A DNA stretch of 64,000 nt from SURF-28 sp034521465 (GTDB taxonomy: Bacteria > Bacteroidota > Ignavibacteria > Ignavibacteriales > Melioribacteraceae): assembly GCA_034521465.1 (NCBI GenBank), contig JAXHMN010000008.1, positions 496,001 to 560,000 on the forward strand, in the 5' to 3' direction. Position numbers and translations under genes: made by a program. How positions within the stretch are numbered: the stretch's first letter is position 1; each line of letters starts with the position of its first letter. Under the pieces are notes generated by a model. It was not told where the DNA came from. It saw nothing but the letters and a program-made list of their open reading frames with translations, and searched no databases. Shown in pieces: positions 46,779 through 56,614 of the stretch.

Positions 46779-47909
46779 ATGAAAAAAATTATGATTTCCC
46801 TATTACTGATGAATCTAATAAATGTATTTGGTCAAAATAAACCTGATCACATACTTCGAGTCTATTCAGATTGGATTACAAATTTCGAAAAAACATCAGT
46901 TGATTTTTCTGAACTAATTCCTGGCGGACCTCCGAAAGATGGTATCCCGGCAATAGTCAATCCAAAGTTTGAATCGAACCAATCAGCTTCGGATTGGGTT
47001 AGCGAACGTGAACCGGTAATATCACTTGAAATAAACGGAGAAGCAAAAGCATATCCTTTACAAATATTGATGTTTCACGAAATTGCAAATGATCAGCTCG
47101 GTGGAAAATATGTACTTGTTTCTTTTTGTCCGCTGTGTTACTCGGCAATTATTTATGACCGTGAGTTTGATAGCGAAGTACATCGGTTTGGCGTAAGCGG
47201 TTTGTTGCGAAATTCCGATTTGGTAATGTACGATCAAAAAACAGAATCCTTTTGGGAACAGTTTACCGGAGAAGCAATTGTAGGAGAGATGCTGGGGAAA
47301 AAGCTGGAACCAATTCCTTCCCAAATTATTTCTTTTGAACAATTCGTTGAAATGTATCCGGATGGAAAAATTTTATCTAAAGAAACCGGCTTCAATAGAC
47401 CTTACGGAAAAAATCCTTATACGGGATATGACGATATTGACAAATCACCATTTGCTTTTACGGGCGAAATTGATGATCGTCTTCCGCCTAACGAAAAGGT
47501 AATAGCTGTTAAAATTAATGACGAATATAAAGCTTATCCTTATTCAATTACTTGGACAACACGAGTGATCAACGATGAATTCAACGGTGAAAAAATTGTT
47601 GTCTTCCACCTTGATGGTGCTGTATCAAGCATGGATGAACGCGAAATTGCAAAATCAAAAGAGATGGGTTCAACCGGGGTTTATAATCGCATAATTAATG
47701 GTAGAGAACTGACCTTTAGAATTGAGAACCGCAAAATAATTAAAGACGATCAAACTAACTCAACTTGGAGTATAACCGGTAAAGCGATTGAAGGTGATTT
47801 AAAAGGTGAACAACTTAAAAAAGAATTCCACGGCGATTACTTTTCTTTTGCTTTGTTTGCATTTGAACCTGATACAGAAATTTATATTCCGGAGGAATCA
47901 AACGATTAA
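46779..47909 (+). CDS. DUF3179 domain secreted protein
   Basis: This protein of about 376 residues starts at ATG 46779 behind GAGGTAGAG; upstream codons are not part of the signal peptide (MKKIMISLLLMNLINVFG). Conserved DUF3179 stretches are PLQILMFHEIANDQLGG, VSFCPLCYSAIIYDRE with its paired Cys, and DLVMYDQKTESFWEQFTGEAIVG. A second module begins around residue 215 (KVIAVKINDEYKAYPYS). The biochemical function of the family is unknown. The Cys pair could bind metal or form a disulfide. It is monocistronic. Confidence 0.88.
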   Translation: MKKIMISLLLMNLINVFGQNKPDHILRVYSDWITNFEKTSVDFSELIPGGPPKDGIPAIVNPKFESNQSASDWVSEREPVISLEINGEAKAYPLQILMFHEIANDQLGGKYVLVSFCPLCYSAIIYDREFDSEVHRFGVSGLLRNSDLVMYDQKTESFWEQFTGEAIVGEMLGKKLEPIPSQIISFEQFVEMYPDGKILSKETGFNRPYGKNPYTGYDDIDKSPFAFTGEIDDRLPPNEKVIAVKINDEYKAYPYSITWTTRVINDEFNGEKIVVFHLDGAVSSMDEREIAKSKEMGSTGVYNRIINGRELTFRIENRKIIKDDQTNSTWSITGKAIEGDLKGEQLKKEFHGDYFSFALFAFEPDTEIYIPEESND

Positions 47910-48296
47910 AATAGTTGCTAAGTTGAAATAAATCCAGACTTGAGCAAATTAGTTCGGCATAGATTTATCTTAACTCGCTGTAACTATGTTGTAAAATAAT
48001 GATAAATAATATCCGACATGAATTTATTTTTACAAAAATTTTTTAACACACAAGTAAGGAGTTGTTTTTTACAATTGTAAAACGACGATCCTTCGTCGTT
48101 TGCCCAAGTGAATTGTAAATCAAAAACAGAAATTGTAAATCAAAACAAAATTGCAAACCCAATACAAGCGACCAAGGATGGACGCTTTACACAACAATTT
48201 GGTTTTTGAACTTAACTACTTAGAATTTTCCAATGCGCTAAATTATTCGGTATATTTGTACTTCAAAAACGAGTTATTGTAGAAGAAAGGAAATTA
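47910..48296. repeat. Gene-free 0.4-kb stretch with small hairpins and direct repeats
   Basis: No gene is seen. AACGACGATCCTTCGTCGTT (48081-48100) is a perfect hairpin, and AAGCG..CCAAGGATGG..CGCTT (48166-48187) is a second, imperfect one. AATTGTAAATCAAAA occurs twice (48111-48125 and 48131-48145). The last 50 bases hold the ribosome binding site (AGAAAGGAAA) of the EamA gene. Confidence 0.5.
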
Positions 48297-49220
48297 ATGC
48301 AGAGGTTCGCTCCGGTTTTTGTGATTGTTGCCGCAAGTCTTTGGGGTATTGACGGAATAGTTCTTAGGCCAGCACTTTATAGTTTGCCGGTTGGTTTGGT
48401 TGTATTTATCGAAAGCACAATTGTAGCGGTTTTACTCTCACCTATATTCCTCAAACAATACGGAAAATTAAAAACACTCACTTTATTCGACTGGGGGTCT
48501 TTTGTCGGTGTTGCTCTTTTCGGTGGTGCAATTGGTACAATGGCAATTACCAAAGCACTTTTCTACGTTGACCATGTTAATTTATCGATTGTTATTTTAA
48601 TTCAGAAATTGCAACCGGTTTTTGCTTTAATTTTAGCCGGATTGTTACTTAAAGAAAGATTACCGAAAGTGTTTTTCATCTGGGCAGGTGTGGCGATTGT
48701 CGGTGCATATTTTATGACATTCGGGTTCAATACACCCATAGCAAAAAATGAAGGCAATACCGCAATGGCTGCAATGTATTCAATTATTGCAGCGCTAAGT
48801 TTTGCTTCCTCGACAGTATTTAGCAAAAGAGCACTCAGAAACGTTGGTTTTGAACTCGGCACCTATCTAAGATTTTTGATCTCATCATTTATTATGTTTT
48901 TGATTGTTCTTCCATTAGGACAAATTCCACAAGTAACTCAAGTTACCGAGCATCAATGGTTGATATTTTTCTTAATTGCATTCACTACAGGCGGAGCGGC
49001 AATTTTTCTTTATTATTATGGGTTAAAGATTGTAACAGCATCGGTAGCTACGATCTGTGAAATGGCATTTCCTTTAACAGCGGTTATCTTAGAATATATT
49101 TTGCGAGATAATATTCTAGGTCCTGTTCAATGGATAGGGGTTGCAATCTTGCTTTATAGTATTTTCAGAGTTACTCGTATGAGCCAAGAAAGAATTAAAG
49201 GAAGACTAGCTAAAAAGTAA
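48297..49220 (+). CDS. EamA/DMT-family transporter
   Basis: This 307-residue protein has ten predicted membrane helices in two EamA repeats. The first repeat ends near VILIQKLQPVFALILAGLLLKERLP and the second near ICEMAFPLTAVILEYILRDN, the place where the family has its conserved Pro/Glu motif. It is an inner-membrane exporter or importer of metabolites; the substrate is unknown. It converges with, and overlaps by 11 bp, the next gene. Confidence 0.88.
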   Translation: MQRFAPVFVIVAASLWGIDGIVLRPALYSLPVGLVVFIESTIVAVLLSPIFLKQYGKLKTLTLFDWGSFVGVALFGGAIGTMAITKALFYVDHVNLSIVILIQKLQPVFALILAGLLLKERLPKVFFIWAGVAIVGAYFMTFGFNTPIAKNEGNTAMAAMYSIIAALSFASSTVFSKRALRNVGFELGTYLRFLISSFIMFLIVLPLGQIPQVTQVTEHQWLIFFLIAFTTGGAAIFLYYYGLKIVTASVATICEMAFPLTAVILEYILRDNILGPVQWIGVAILLYSIFRVTRMSQERIKGRLAKK

Positions 49221-49943
49221 CGGTAATTCCACCGGTAAGTCCTAAATATTGATCAACATTGTGGATTCCTCTAATTAAACCAGCGCTTATCGAAAAGTTT
49301 TCTTCAAGAAGGTATGCTGCGCCCAAACTTATGAACTTTGGCGGCTCGCTGTTATACGGACAACAGTTACTTGAAACTCCAAACTCCAACAAACCGGAAA
49401 ATCTATCTGAAAATAATTTTTCCAGAGCAACAGAATATTCCCAAAGATTTTCGTTTTGGTTGACAGAGTTTTTGTTATGTGTGTAACCAAGTTGTGTGTG
49501 GATATGAAACTTTTCCCATTCCTTAGTTAACAAAATAATCATACCGTAATTAAGTTTTCCCGCACCGAATCCTCTTGAATGATCACCCGTCGGAATGCTG
49601 ATAAATGGCTTTACTCCGAAGCGTACTTCATCGGTAAACAGCATCTGTTTTAGCTCAATTATAATGTCATTGAAACTCGTGAAGTTGTTTTCTTCATCCC
49701 AATATTTATGATAGGATAATCCCAGAAGAAAGTCGGTGTTTTCCGCTAACCCAATACCGAAGCCGAACGGCATTGCGATTTCCGAGTTACTATTAAAATC
49801 AAAAAATTCCGATACAAGCTCTACCTCAAATGAGCCGGTTCCCAATGTAAAACCATCTTCTGTAGTAAGTGGATGCCCGGCAAAACTCAGTAAGCGTAGT
49901 TAACAAATGTGCAATTATTATTCTGTTCAGAATTTCCCTTCAT
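49210..49943 (-). CDS. Outer-membrane beta-barrel protein (phenol meta-degradation transporter type), N-terminus frameshifted
   Basis: The body from about 49880 reads SFAGHPLTTEDGFTLGTGSFEVELVSEFF. The phrase HPLxTEDxxTLGxGxFELE is typical for the PF13557-like outer-membrane proteins. Alternating strands follow, with FGVKPFISIPTGDHSRGFG and a C-terminal ITVTF with terminal Phe. The upstream signal peptide segment (IIIAHLLTTL) is in another frame, so one or two base errors lie near 49887 and 49935; ATG 49943 is the likely start. The substrate is unknown. Confidence 0.65.
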
Positions 49944-50102
49944 TTTAATTTGCTCATTTCTTCTTTTTCATAGATATTAGAGTACTCTCAGCAAAAGTTT
50001 GAATCGTTTAATCATACATAAGAGTATTTTTATTTAGACCAAATATAAATAAGGGAATAAAATAATCCAAACATTTTTGTCTTTTTATAGAATTATTGTT
50101 GT

Positions 50103-50726
50103 TCAGTCAAAATCTGTGGGTCTGTGCGAGTCTTTTAGATGTGCAATTATATGATTTATATGCATAAGATTAGTTCTATTTTCGGAGAGTTCAGGAAGAT
50201 CATCAAATAAAAAGAATTTAACTTCAGGCGTTTCAAAACTTGGTGTAGCTTCTCCACTAATAATTTCACAGAGATAAACAATTTTTATTGCATGAAATAA
50301 TTCAAGCCGGCCGGAGTTTCGGTTTGCATCATAAACACCGATAACTTTTGTCGGCTTAACATCAAATCCACTCTCCTCTTTGGCTTCACGAACCGCACCT
50401 TCGGATGGAACATCTCCTACATCAAGCCAGCCGCCGGGCATTGCCCATTTGCCGTCGCTTATCTCTTTCACAAGTAAAATTTGATTATCACGTATTACTG
50501 CAGTTCTAACGTCTACATTTGGAGTAGCATAACCTTCTTGATTCAAAAATATTTCCATCGCATCTTCTGAGCTCACGTTCGATTTATATTCAATGATCTC
50601 CGATGCAATTTTTGCAAGTTTATTATTTCTCTCAATGTCATATTCGTTATGAGCAAATTCTAAACCGGTTTGACTAACTGCTTGAATCCGCCTAGCCCAA
50701 TCCAACCATTTAACTTTATCGCTCAT
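50103..50726 (-). CDS. NUDIX hydrolase with N-terminal helper domain
   Basis: This 207-residue protein has an N-terminal helical domain (WLDWARRIQAVSQTGLEFA) typical of the Hydrolase_N2/NUDIX_N group, then the Nudix box GWLDVGDVPSEGAVREAKEESGF. The first box Glu is Asp here. It hydrolyses nucleoside diphosphates linked to another group; relatives act on ADP-ribose or similar. Its start overlaps the msrB stop by 4 bp (ATGA). Confidence 0.88.
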   Translation of the reverse strand: MSDKVKWLDWARRIQAVSQTGLEFAHNEYDIERNNKLAKIASEIIEYKSNVSSEDAMEIFLNQEGYATPNVDVRTAVIRDNQILLVKEISDGKWAMPGGWLDVGDVPSEGAVREAKEESGFDVKPTKVIGVYDANRNSGRLELFHAIKIVYLCEIISGEATPSFETPEVKFFLFDDLPELSENRTNLMHINHIIAHLKDSHRPTDFD

Positions 50727-51133
50727 TCTTCACCGTCATCAGTTTTTCGAAAATTCAATGAAACTGAATTCACACAATATCTTAATCCGGTCGGTTCCGG
50801 ACCATCGTTAAAAACGTGTCCTAAATGTCCACCACATTTTGAACAGACCACTTCAGTTCTGATCATACCAAAACTTTTATCAGTTTTAAATTCGATTGCT
50901 CCTTTACTAACCGGCTGCCAATAACTCGGCCAGCCGCTTCCGGAATCATATTTATGTTCCGAGGTAAATAATTCTTGCCCGCATCCGGTGCAATGGTAAA
51001 TTCCGGTTTCTTTATTTTTGTAATACTTTCCTGTGAATGCTCGTTCAGTTCCTTTTTGACGCAGAACGTTATATTCTTCTTCGCTTAATTCCTTGCGCCA
51101 TTCTTCTTCAGACTTATTGATTTTTTCTTTCAT
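50723..51133 (-). CDS. msrB: Peptide-methionine (R)-S-oxide reductase
   Basis: This 136-residue protein has the zinc CxxC pairs CTGCG and CSKCG, GSGWPSYWQP, and the catalytic Cys in GLRYCVNSVSLNF. It reduces methionine-R-sulfoxide in proteins in the cytoplasm (no signal peptide). It is coupled to the NUDIX gene by stop/start overlap. Confidence 0.95.
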   Translation of the reverse strand: MKEKINKSEEEWRKELSEEEYNVLRQKGTERAFTGKYYKNKETGIYHCTGCGQELFTSEHKYDSGSGWPSYWQPVSKGAIEFKTDKSFGMIRTEVVCSKCGGHLGHVFNDGPEPTGLRYCVNSVSLNFRKTDDGEE

Positions 51134-51171
51134 TTTTCTAAATCGATTTTTGTTAGAAATGTATTAAAATC

Positions 51172-52148
51172 TTAGAGGTTATTTGAACGCTTGTAACTTC
51201 TTGCTTCTTCCAAAGAATCAAAATAACCGATTCTTACTCTAAACCAAGTTCCCTTCCGGGTAGGTTAACGCTCATAACAAAAGCATTGTGACCTTCAGCT
51301 TTTTTCTGTTCAACAATTTCTTTAGCCACGTTTTCTCTTCGCCATGAAGAGAGTTGAATAACAAATAAATTTCCGTCGCTCCAATAATTGCCTCGAATGT
51401 TTTGGTCGCTTGTTTCATCGTATATTGGTTTAGGTGTACGTTTTGGTTTTGAAGCTTCTTCCTTTGGTTTTTCACTCCGTTTTACTGAGTCTTGCTTACT
51501 TTTAATTTTACGGAGAGTATCGCTTCGTTGAATAGAATCTCTTGCTTCAAGTGTTTTTACGTTTGCTTCATCAATCAACGCAATATTCTGTTCAGGTGAA
51601 AGTTTAATTGGTTCGGTTTGTGTTTCCGCAGTATCAGTACTTGGTGTTTCAGTATTAGATCGTCTTTGCGGACGCTCTTGACTGAAATCCGTGTTTGCTA
51701 AATATTCACTTTCCGGCACTTCAACATTTCCGGTATTCAAATAATTTTTTGCCGCATCAAATAATGCTTCAATTGAAGATCCGGGTTGAACGGGTAATTC
51801 AAATGTTTCCTCACCGCTAGCAATTCTCGGTGTAGATGATTCACCGATTATTTTTGTTGTCTTATCATAATAAAGTGTACCGATTACATTATATGTATTT
51901 GCAGCATCGGTAAAAAGAAAATTACTTTTAATCTGATAAACTTGATCCTGGAAAGGTGTTACATGCTGCGGCTGTCGAAAAGTTGTTAAGCTCCAAAGTG
52001 ATAGTTGATTCTCATATGCCTTGATTGTAGAAGTATCTAAATAGACGATTCTATCCTCAAGATCTTGTATTATCACCCATTTTTTTGCCGGGCTTTGAGC
52101 AAAAGTAATTACGATGAGAAATAATATAATTATAATTTTCTTGAGCAT
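51172..52148 (-). CDS. Secreted SPOR-domain protein, frameshift near the C-terminus
   Basis: A signal peptide (MLKKIIIILFLIVITFA) is followed by a beta-rich domain of about 90 residues (WVIIQDLEDRIVYLDTSTIKAY) resembling surface-adhesin E-like domains. A charged low-complexity linker (KSKQDSVKRSEKPKEEAS) leads to a SPOR domain (FVIQLSSWRRENVAKEIVEQ). The frame breaks near 51243. One base correction gives NLPGREGTWFRVRIGYFDSLEEA, the typical SPOR second repeat, ending at 51172. SPOR domains bind denuded peptidoglycan, so an envelope or division-site role is likely. Confidence 0.8.
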
Positions 52149-52245
52149 TTGAGTTATTCTAAATAACGATTTATAAATGTACTCAAAAAAATAGATTTCA
52201 TAAAGTGTTGAATCTTCTACTTCGGGAATTGGTTGTTCATTTATT

Positions 52246-53805
52246 TTAGTTATTTAGAAATATTGCGACGGCATCAGCACATCTTTCACCGTCAATTGCC
52301 GCTGATACAATTCCACCGGCATAACCGGCTCCCTCTCCGCTTGGGAAGAGTCCTTGAACTTGAGGGTGCATTAAGGTTATTTGCTCCCGGGGAATTCTTA
52401 ACGGTGAACTTGTTCTAGTTTCCGCAGCAAGAATTTGCGCTTCGTTTGTGAAGTAACCTTTCATTCGCTTGTCAAAGTGCAAAAGACTTTTTTGTAATCG
52501 ATTGGTAATATTTTTAGGTAACAGTTCATGCAACGGTTTGCTCACAACACCGGGTATATATGATGTACTTGGAAGATTATCTGAAGTTTTCTCATTCACA
52601 AAATCAGTTATTCTTTGAGCAGGCGCTTGTTGTGTTTCTCCTCCCGCTTTGAATGCAAGATTTTCTATGAATTTTTGATATTCCAATCCGGCAAAAATAC
52701 CTTGGTCATTAAAAGTTTTCCAATCATTCTCGTTAATTGATACTACCAAACCGGAATTTGCAAAAGGTGAGTCTCTTCGTGAGACTGACATACCGTTCAG
52801 AACTAATTCGTTTACATCGGTAGAAGCCGGAACAATAATTCCGCCCGGACACATGCAAAAGGAATAGACGCCTCGTTCATCAATTTGACAAGCAAGATTG
52901 TAGCTAGAAGCAGGCAAGTTTGGGTGTCTTTTAATCATATTATATTGGATAGAGTCAATTAACGGTTGAGGATGTTCAATTCTGACACCCATTGCAAACG
53001 GTTTTGCTTCAAGTTGAATCCCATTTTTGTGAAGAAGATAATAAATATCGCGGGCTGAGTGTCCGGTTGCTAAAATAACTCCATCACCTAAAACTTCTTT
53101 TTCATTATTTATAATTACACCCAAAATTTTTCCATTGGTTATTATTAAATCGGTCACCTTTGAATTAAAATTTAATTCTCCACCAGAATTGAGAATTGTA
53201 TTTCTAATTTCTTGAACGACTTTCGGTAATTTGTTTGAACCAATGTGTGGATGCGCATCAATCAATATTTCTTTTGGAGCGCCGTGTTGAACAAGCAGAT
53301 TAAGAATTCGTTTAACATCACCTCTTTTAGTAGAGCGAGTGTAAAGTTTGCCGTCACTGTAAGTCCCAGCGCCACCTTCACCGAAGCAATAGTTTGAATC
53401 CGGGTTGACAATGCCATCTTGTTGAATTGCTTTCAGATCACGTCTTCTTTCTTGAACATCTTTACCTCTTTCAAGAATAACCGGAGTAATTCCGAGTTCA
53501 AGTAAACGCATTGCGGCAAACATTCCAGCGGGACCGCCGCCGATAATTATAACTTTTCTTAGTTGACTTGACAGGTTTGAATGTAATCGGATGGAAGTAA
53601 ATCTTCTTCTTTTTGATTAATAAAAGCAACGGCACGGATTCTGAAAACCGGGAATTTTTCCACGTGCATCAATTGAGCGGCGAGTAATTTGGAGAGCGGT
53701 GATTTCGCTTTCGCTTACCTTTAATTTCCGGGCGGCTAATCTTTTTCGATATTCGTAATCATTGGCATAATCGGGTGGGATTTTAAGTTCAATTTCTTTT
53801 TTCAT
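52246..53805 (-). CDS. FAD-dependent oxidoreductase (COG2509 type), two frameshifts
   Basis: The N-terminal domain starts at 53805 (KRLAARKLKVSESEITAL) and holds the conserved IDARGKFPVFRIRAVAF after removing one A near 53655. One missing base near 53588 then restores SSQLRKVIIIGGGPAGMFAAMRLLEL, the FAD-binding GxGxxG. The remainder is intact, with GGAGTYSDGKLYTRSTKRG, ILATGHSARDIYYLL, CMCPGGIIVPAST and GAGYAGGIVSAAIDG. The total is about 519 residues, normal for the family. The physiological electron partner is unknown. It is cytoplasmic. Confidence 0.9.
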
Positions 53806-53890
53806 AATTACAACCTACCCGGAATATTGGCGATGTGTTAAACAGCGATTGAGCAATAGATCTTTTTATTTCAATCTAACCTATTTTCAT

Positions 53891-54682
53891 TTAATAAGTC
53901 GATTTAATCTGTCCTCCGTCAACTTGGAGTGTTACACCGGTTATGTAGCCTGCACGTTCGGAAGCAAGAAATGCAATTGCCGCTCCCATGTCATTCGGAC
54001 TGCCGACTTTTTTAACCGGGTTACTGTTGCCCATCGAGGCAATAATATCTTCATGCGAAACGCCTTTTTCTTCAGCTTGTTTTTGAGCAAGTTCATATAA
54101 TCTTGCTGTTAAAATGAAACCCGGAGCAACATTGTTAACCGTAATACCAAATTCACCATACTGCTGACTGATGGTTTTTGCAAATGAAGTAACTGCACTG
54201 CGGAGTGCATTTGAAAGAATAAGGTTAGGGACCGGTTGTTTAACGGAAAGTGAAGTAACGTTTATAACCCTTCCCCAATTTTTCTTCTTCATTAATGGAA
54301 GAACTAATCTTGTAAAACGAACAGCGCTTAAGAGAACTTGCTGAGTTGCATATTCCCACTCTTCGTCAGTTAAATCTTCATAATAACCGGGAGTCGGTCC
54401 GCCGCAATTATTTACCAATATATCAATCGTACCAAATTCTTTTACAACTTCAGCGACAGTGTTTTCAATTTCTTTAACATTATTAATATCACAAACAGCC
54501 CAGAATACATCTACTCCAAACTCACTTTTAATTTCTGCTGCAGTCTCAATCAAGTTTTCTTTATTACTGGAACAGATTGCAACTTTGCATCCTTCTTTTA
54601 TTAATTCTTCGGCAGCAGCTCTTCCAATACCTTTGCTCGCTGCAGTAACTAAAGCAACTTTATTTTTAATTCCAAAATCCAT
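53891..54682 (-). CDS. Short-chain dehydrogenase family protein with divergent active site
   Basis: This 263-residue protein has TAASKGIGRAAAEELI (cofactor binding), LVNNCGG and the C-terminal GYITGVTLQVDGGQ of classical SDRs. The catalytic Ser is in INVTSLSV. Where YxxxK should stand the sequence is ILSNALRSAVTSFAKT, so both the Tyr and Lys are missing, as in one SDR subgroup. Reductase activity is therefore uncertain. It lies 8 bp from marC on the same strand. Confidence 0.88.
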   Translation of the reverse strand: MDFGIKNKVALVTAASKGIGRAAAEELIKEGCKVAICSSNKENLIETAAEIKSEFGVDVFWAVCDINNVKEIENTVAEVVKEFGTIDILVNNCGGPTPGYYEDLTDEEWEYATQQVLLSAVRFTRLVLPLMKKKNWGRVINVTSLSVKQPVPNLILSNALRSAVTSFAKTISQQYGEFGITVNNVAPGFILTARLYELAQKQAEEKGVSHEDIIASMGNSNPVKKVGSPNDMGAAIAFLASERAGYITGVTLQVDGGQIKSTY

Positions 54683-54690
54683 AATGTCTC

Positions 54691-55284
54691 CTAATAATTA
54701 TTTATAACCGAAAGAATTCCTTCTCTTATCATCATTACAGCATAAGCAGATAATAACAAAGATGCAATTTTCGCGAATGCCTTTGATCCGCCCGTACCGA
54801 TTGCTTTCATTATCCACTTTGCATTTATTAACACCAATAAAATAATTATAAAATTTATTAACAGAGAAACAATTGTTGTAACATATCCATACGTGTCTGC
54901 TAAAATTAAAATTGTAGCTAAAGCTGCCGGACCCATGATTAACGGAATTCCCAAGGGAACAATTCCAATATGTTCATCCGGTGTTCTTCTTGCTTCAGAA
55001 GATGATAAGATATCGTGAACACTTAATACAAGTAGAACTAATCCACCGGCAATTCTAAAATCATTTATCGTTATTCCCAAAAACCTAAGCAGTGCTTTGC
55101 CGCTAACCAAAAAGACTACGGCAACAATAAATGCCGTCAGCACTGCTTGAATAATCAATTGCTTTCTTTGATATGCAGAAACATCATGAGTATAACCCAT
55201 AAACACCGGTGCGGTGCCTATAATATCTGTGGCAACAAACAGCGGTATAAATGCAAGTAATAAATTATCAATACTAAATTCCAT
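54691..55284 (-). CDS. MarC-family membrane protein
   Basis: This protein of about 197 residues has six membrane helices. FIPLFVATDIIGTAPVFMGYT, LRFLGITINDFRIAGGLVLL and GIVPLGIPLIMGPAALATILI are MarC/UPF0056 family stretches. I choose ATG 55284 (MEFSIDNLL); the frame is open upstream but unconserved. The function of the family is unknown. Confidence 0.88.
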   Translation of the reverse strand: MEFSIDNLLLAFIPLFVATDIIGTAPVFMGYTHDVSAYQRKQLIIQAVLTAFIVAVVFLVSGKALLRFLGITINDFRIAGGLVLLVLSVHDILSSSEARRTPDEHIGIVPLGIPLIMGPAALATILILADTYGYVTTIVSLLINFIIILLVLINAKWIMKAIGTGGSKAFAKIASLLLSAYAVMMIREGILSVINNY

Positions 55285-55366
55285 ATAAACTCCGGTTAGT
55301 ACAAAATTAGGGGTTGCCTTTAAGTTCAAGACAACCCCTATTTAATTCAATAGACAATTAGTTCCG

Positions 55367-56597
55367 TTAGTTAAATTTTATTTCTTCAGTGACTTTCTTT
55401 TGTTCGTTAACAATTTCTTCGGTATCCAATGCGATTACAAGTTCTTCGTTTGTTGGAATTCTCAGGATAGCCGCTTTTGAGTCGGGTTTAGAAATTACAG
55501 CTTCACCATCAACGTTTTCGTTCAAAGATTCGTCTAATTCCATTCCGAGAAATTGCATGTTTTCACAGACGGTTTTTCTAACCTTGGTTGAATTTTCACC
55601 AATTCCACCGGTAAAGACGAGTGCATCAATACCGCCCATTGCGGCAGCGTAAGCACCGGTATATTTTTTAATTCTATAGCAGAAAACTCCGAAAGCATTA
55701 ACTGCACGTTTAACATTTTCATCGACAGCGGCTTCAATTTCACGCATGTCACTGCTTTCACCGCTCAATCCGATTAATCCGCTGTGTTTATTCATCAATG
55801 TATTTGCTTCGGAAAGCGTTAACCCTTCTTTGCCCATTATGTAAGTAATTACAGATGGATCGAGATCACCTGCTCTGGTTCCCATTAAGCAAACCTTCAA
55901 GCGGAGTGAATCCCATTGTTGTATCAACTGATTTACCTCTGTCAATTGCTGCCATGCTGCAGCCGTTGCCGAGGTGAGCGGTAACAATTTTCAAATCTTC
56001 ATACGGTTTATTTAACACAGCCGCTGCTCTTTTTGCAACAAAGCGGTGTGATGTACCGTGGAACCCGTATCTTCTAATTTTATATTTCTTGTAAAGTTCG
56101 TAAGGTATTCCATATAAGTATGCTTTCGGCGGCATATTTGCGTGAAACGAAGTATCAAAAACGCCGCATTGCGGAGTGTTTGGAAGATGTTTTTTTGCCG
56201 CTTCAATACCTTTAATATTTGGCGGATTATGCAACGGCGCAAGTTCAATATTTTCTTTAAGCGCAGCCATTACTTGATCCGTAATTAAAACAGAGCCGGA
56301 GAAAGTTTCACCACCATGAACAACTCTGTGTCCAATTGCATCAATTTCATTTTTATCTTTGATGACTCCATGATTAGGACTTAATAAAACCGCGACTACA
56401 TATTCAATTGCAATTGTGTGATCTAAAATTTCACCTACTATTCTAATCTTCTCTTTTCCGTGAGGTTGATGTGTTAGCACTGCACTGCTCATCCCGATTC
56501 TTTCAACCTGACCTTTTGCCAGCGTAATCTTTTCTTCAGTATCAATAAACTGATATTTAATTGAAGAACTTCCGCAATTAAGAACTAAAATTTTCAT
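55367..56597 (-). CDS. ackA: Acetate kinase, one frameshift
   Basis: The start gives MKILVLNCGSSSIKYQ. Also visible are GHRVVHGGETFSGSVLI, DTSFHANMPPKAYLYGIPYE, RRYGFHGTSHRFVA and IVTAHLGNGCSMAAI, and in the second frame GIDALVFTGGIGENS. One extra A near 55886 (LLNGNQSR should read LLMGTRAGDLDPS) breaks the frame. The repaired length of about 409 is standard. It makes ATP from acetyl phosphate; pta is not adjacent. It lies 17 bp after the 3-hydroxyacyl-CoA dehydrogenase gene. Confidence 0.95.
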
Positions 56598-56614
56598 TTT
56601 ATCACCGTTTTTCT

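Noticed and set aside
48111..48145. Possible CRISPR-like spacing of AATTGTAAATCAAAA repeats
   Set aside because: Only two copies, 5 bases apart, A+T-rich and without cas genes; not an array.
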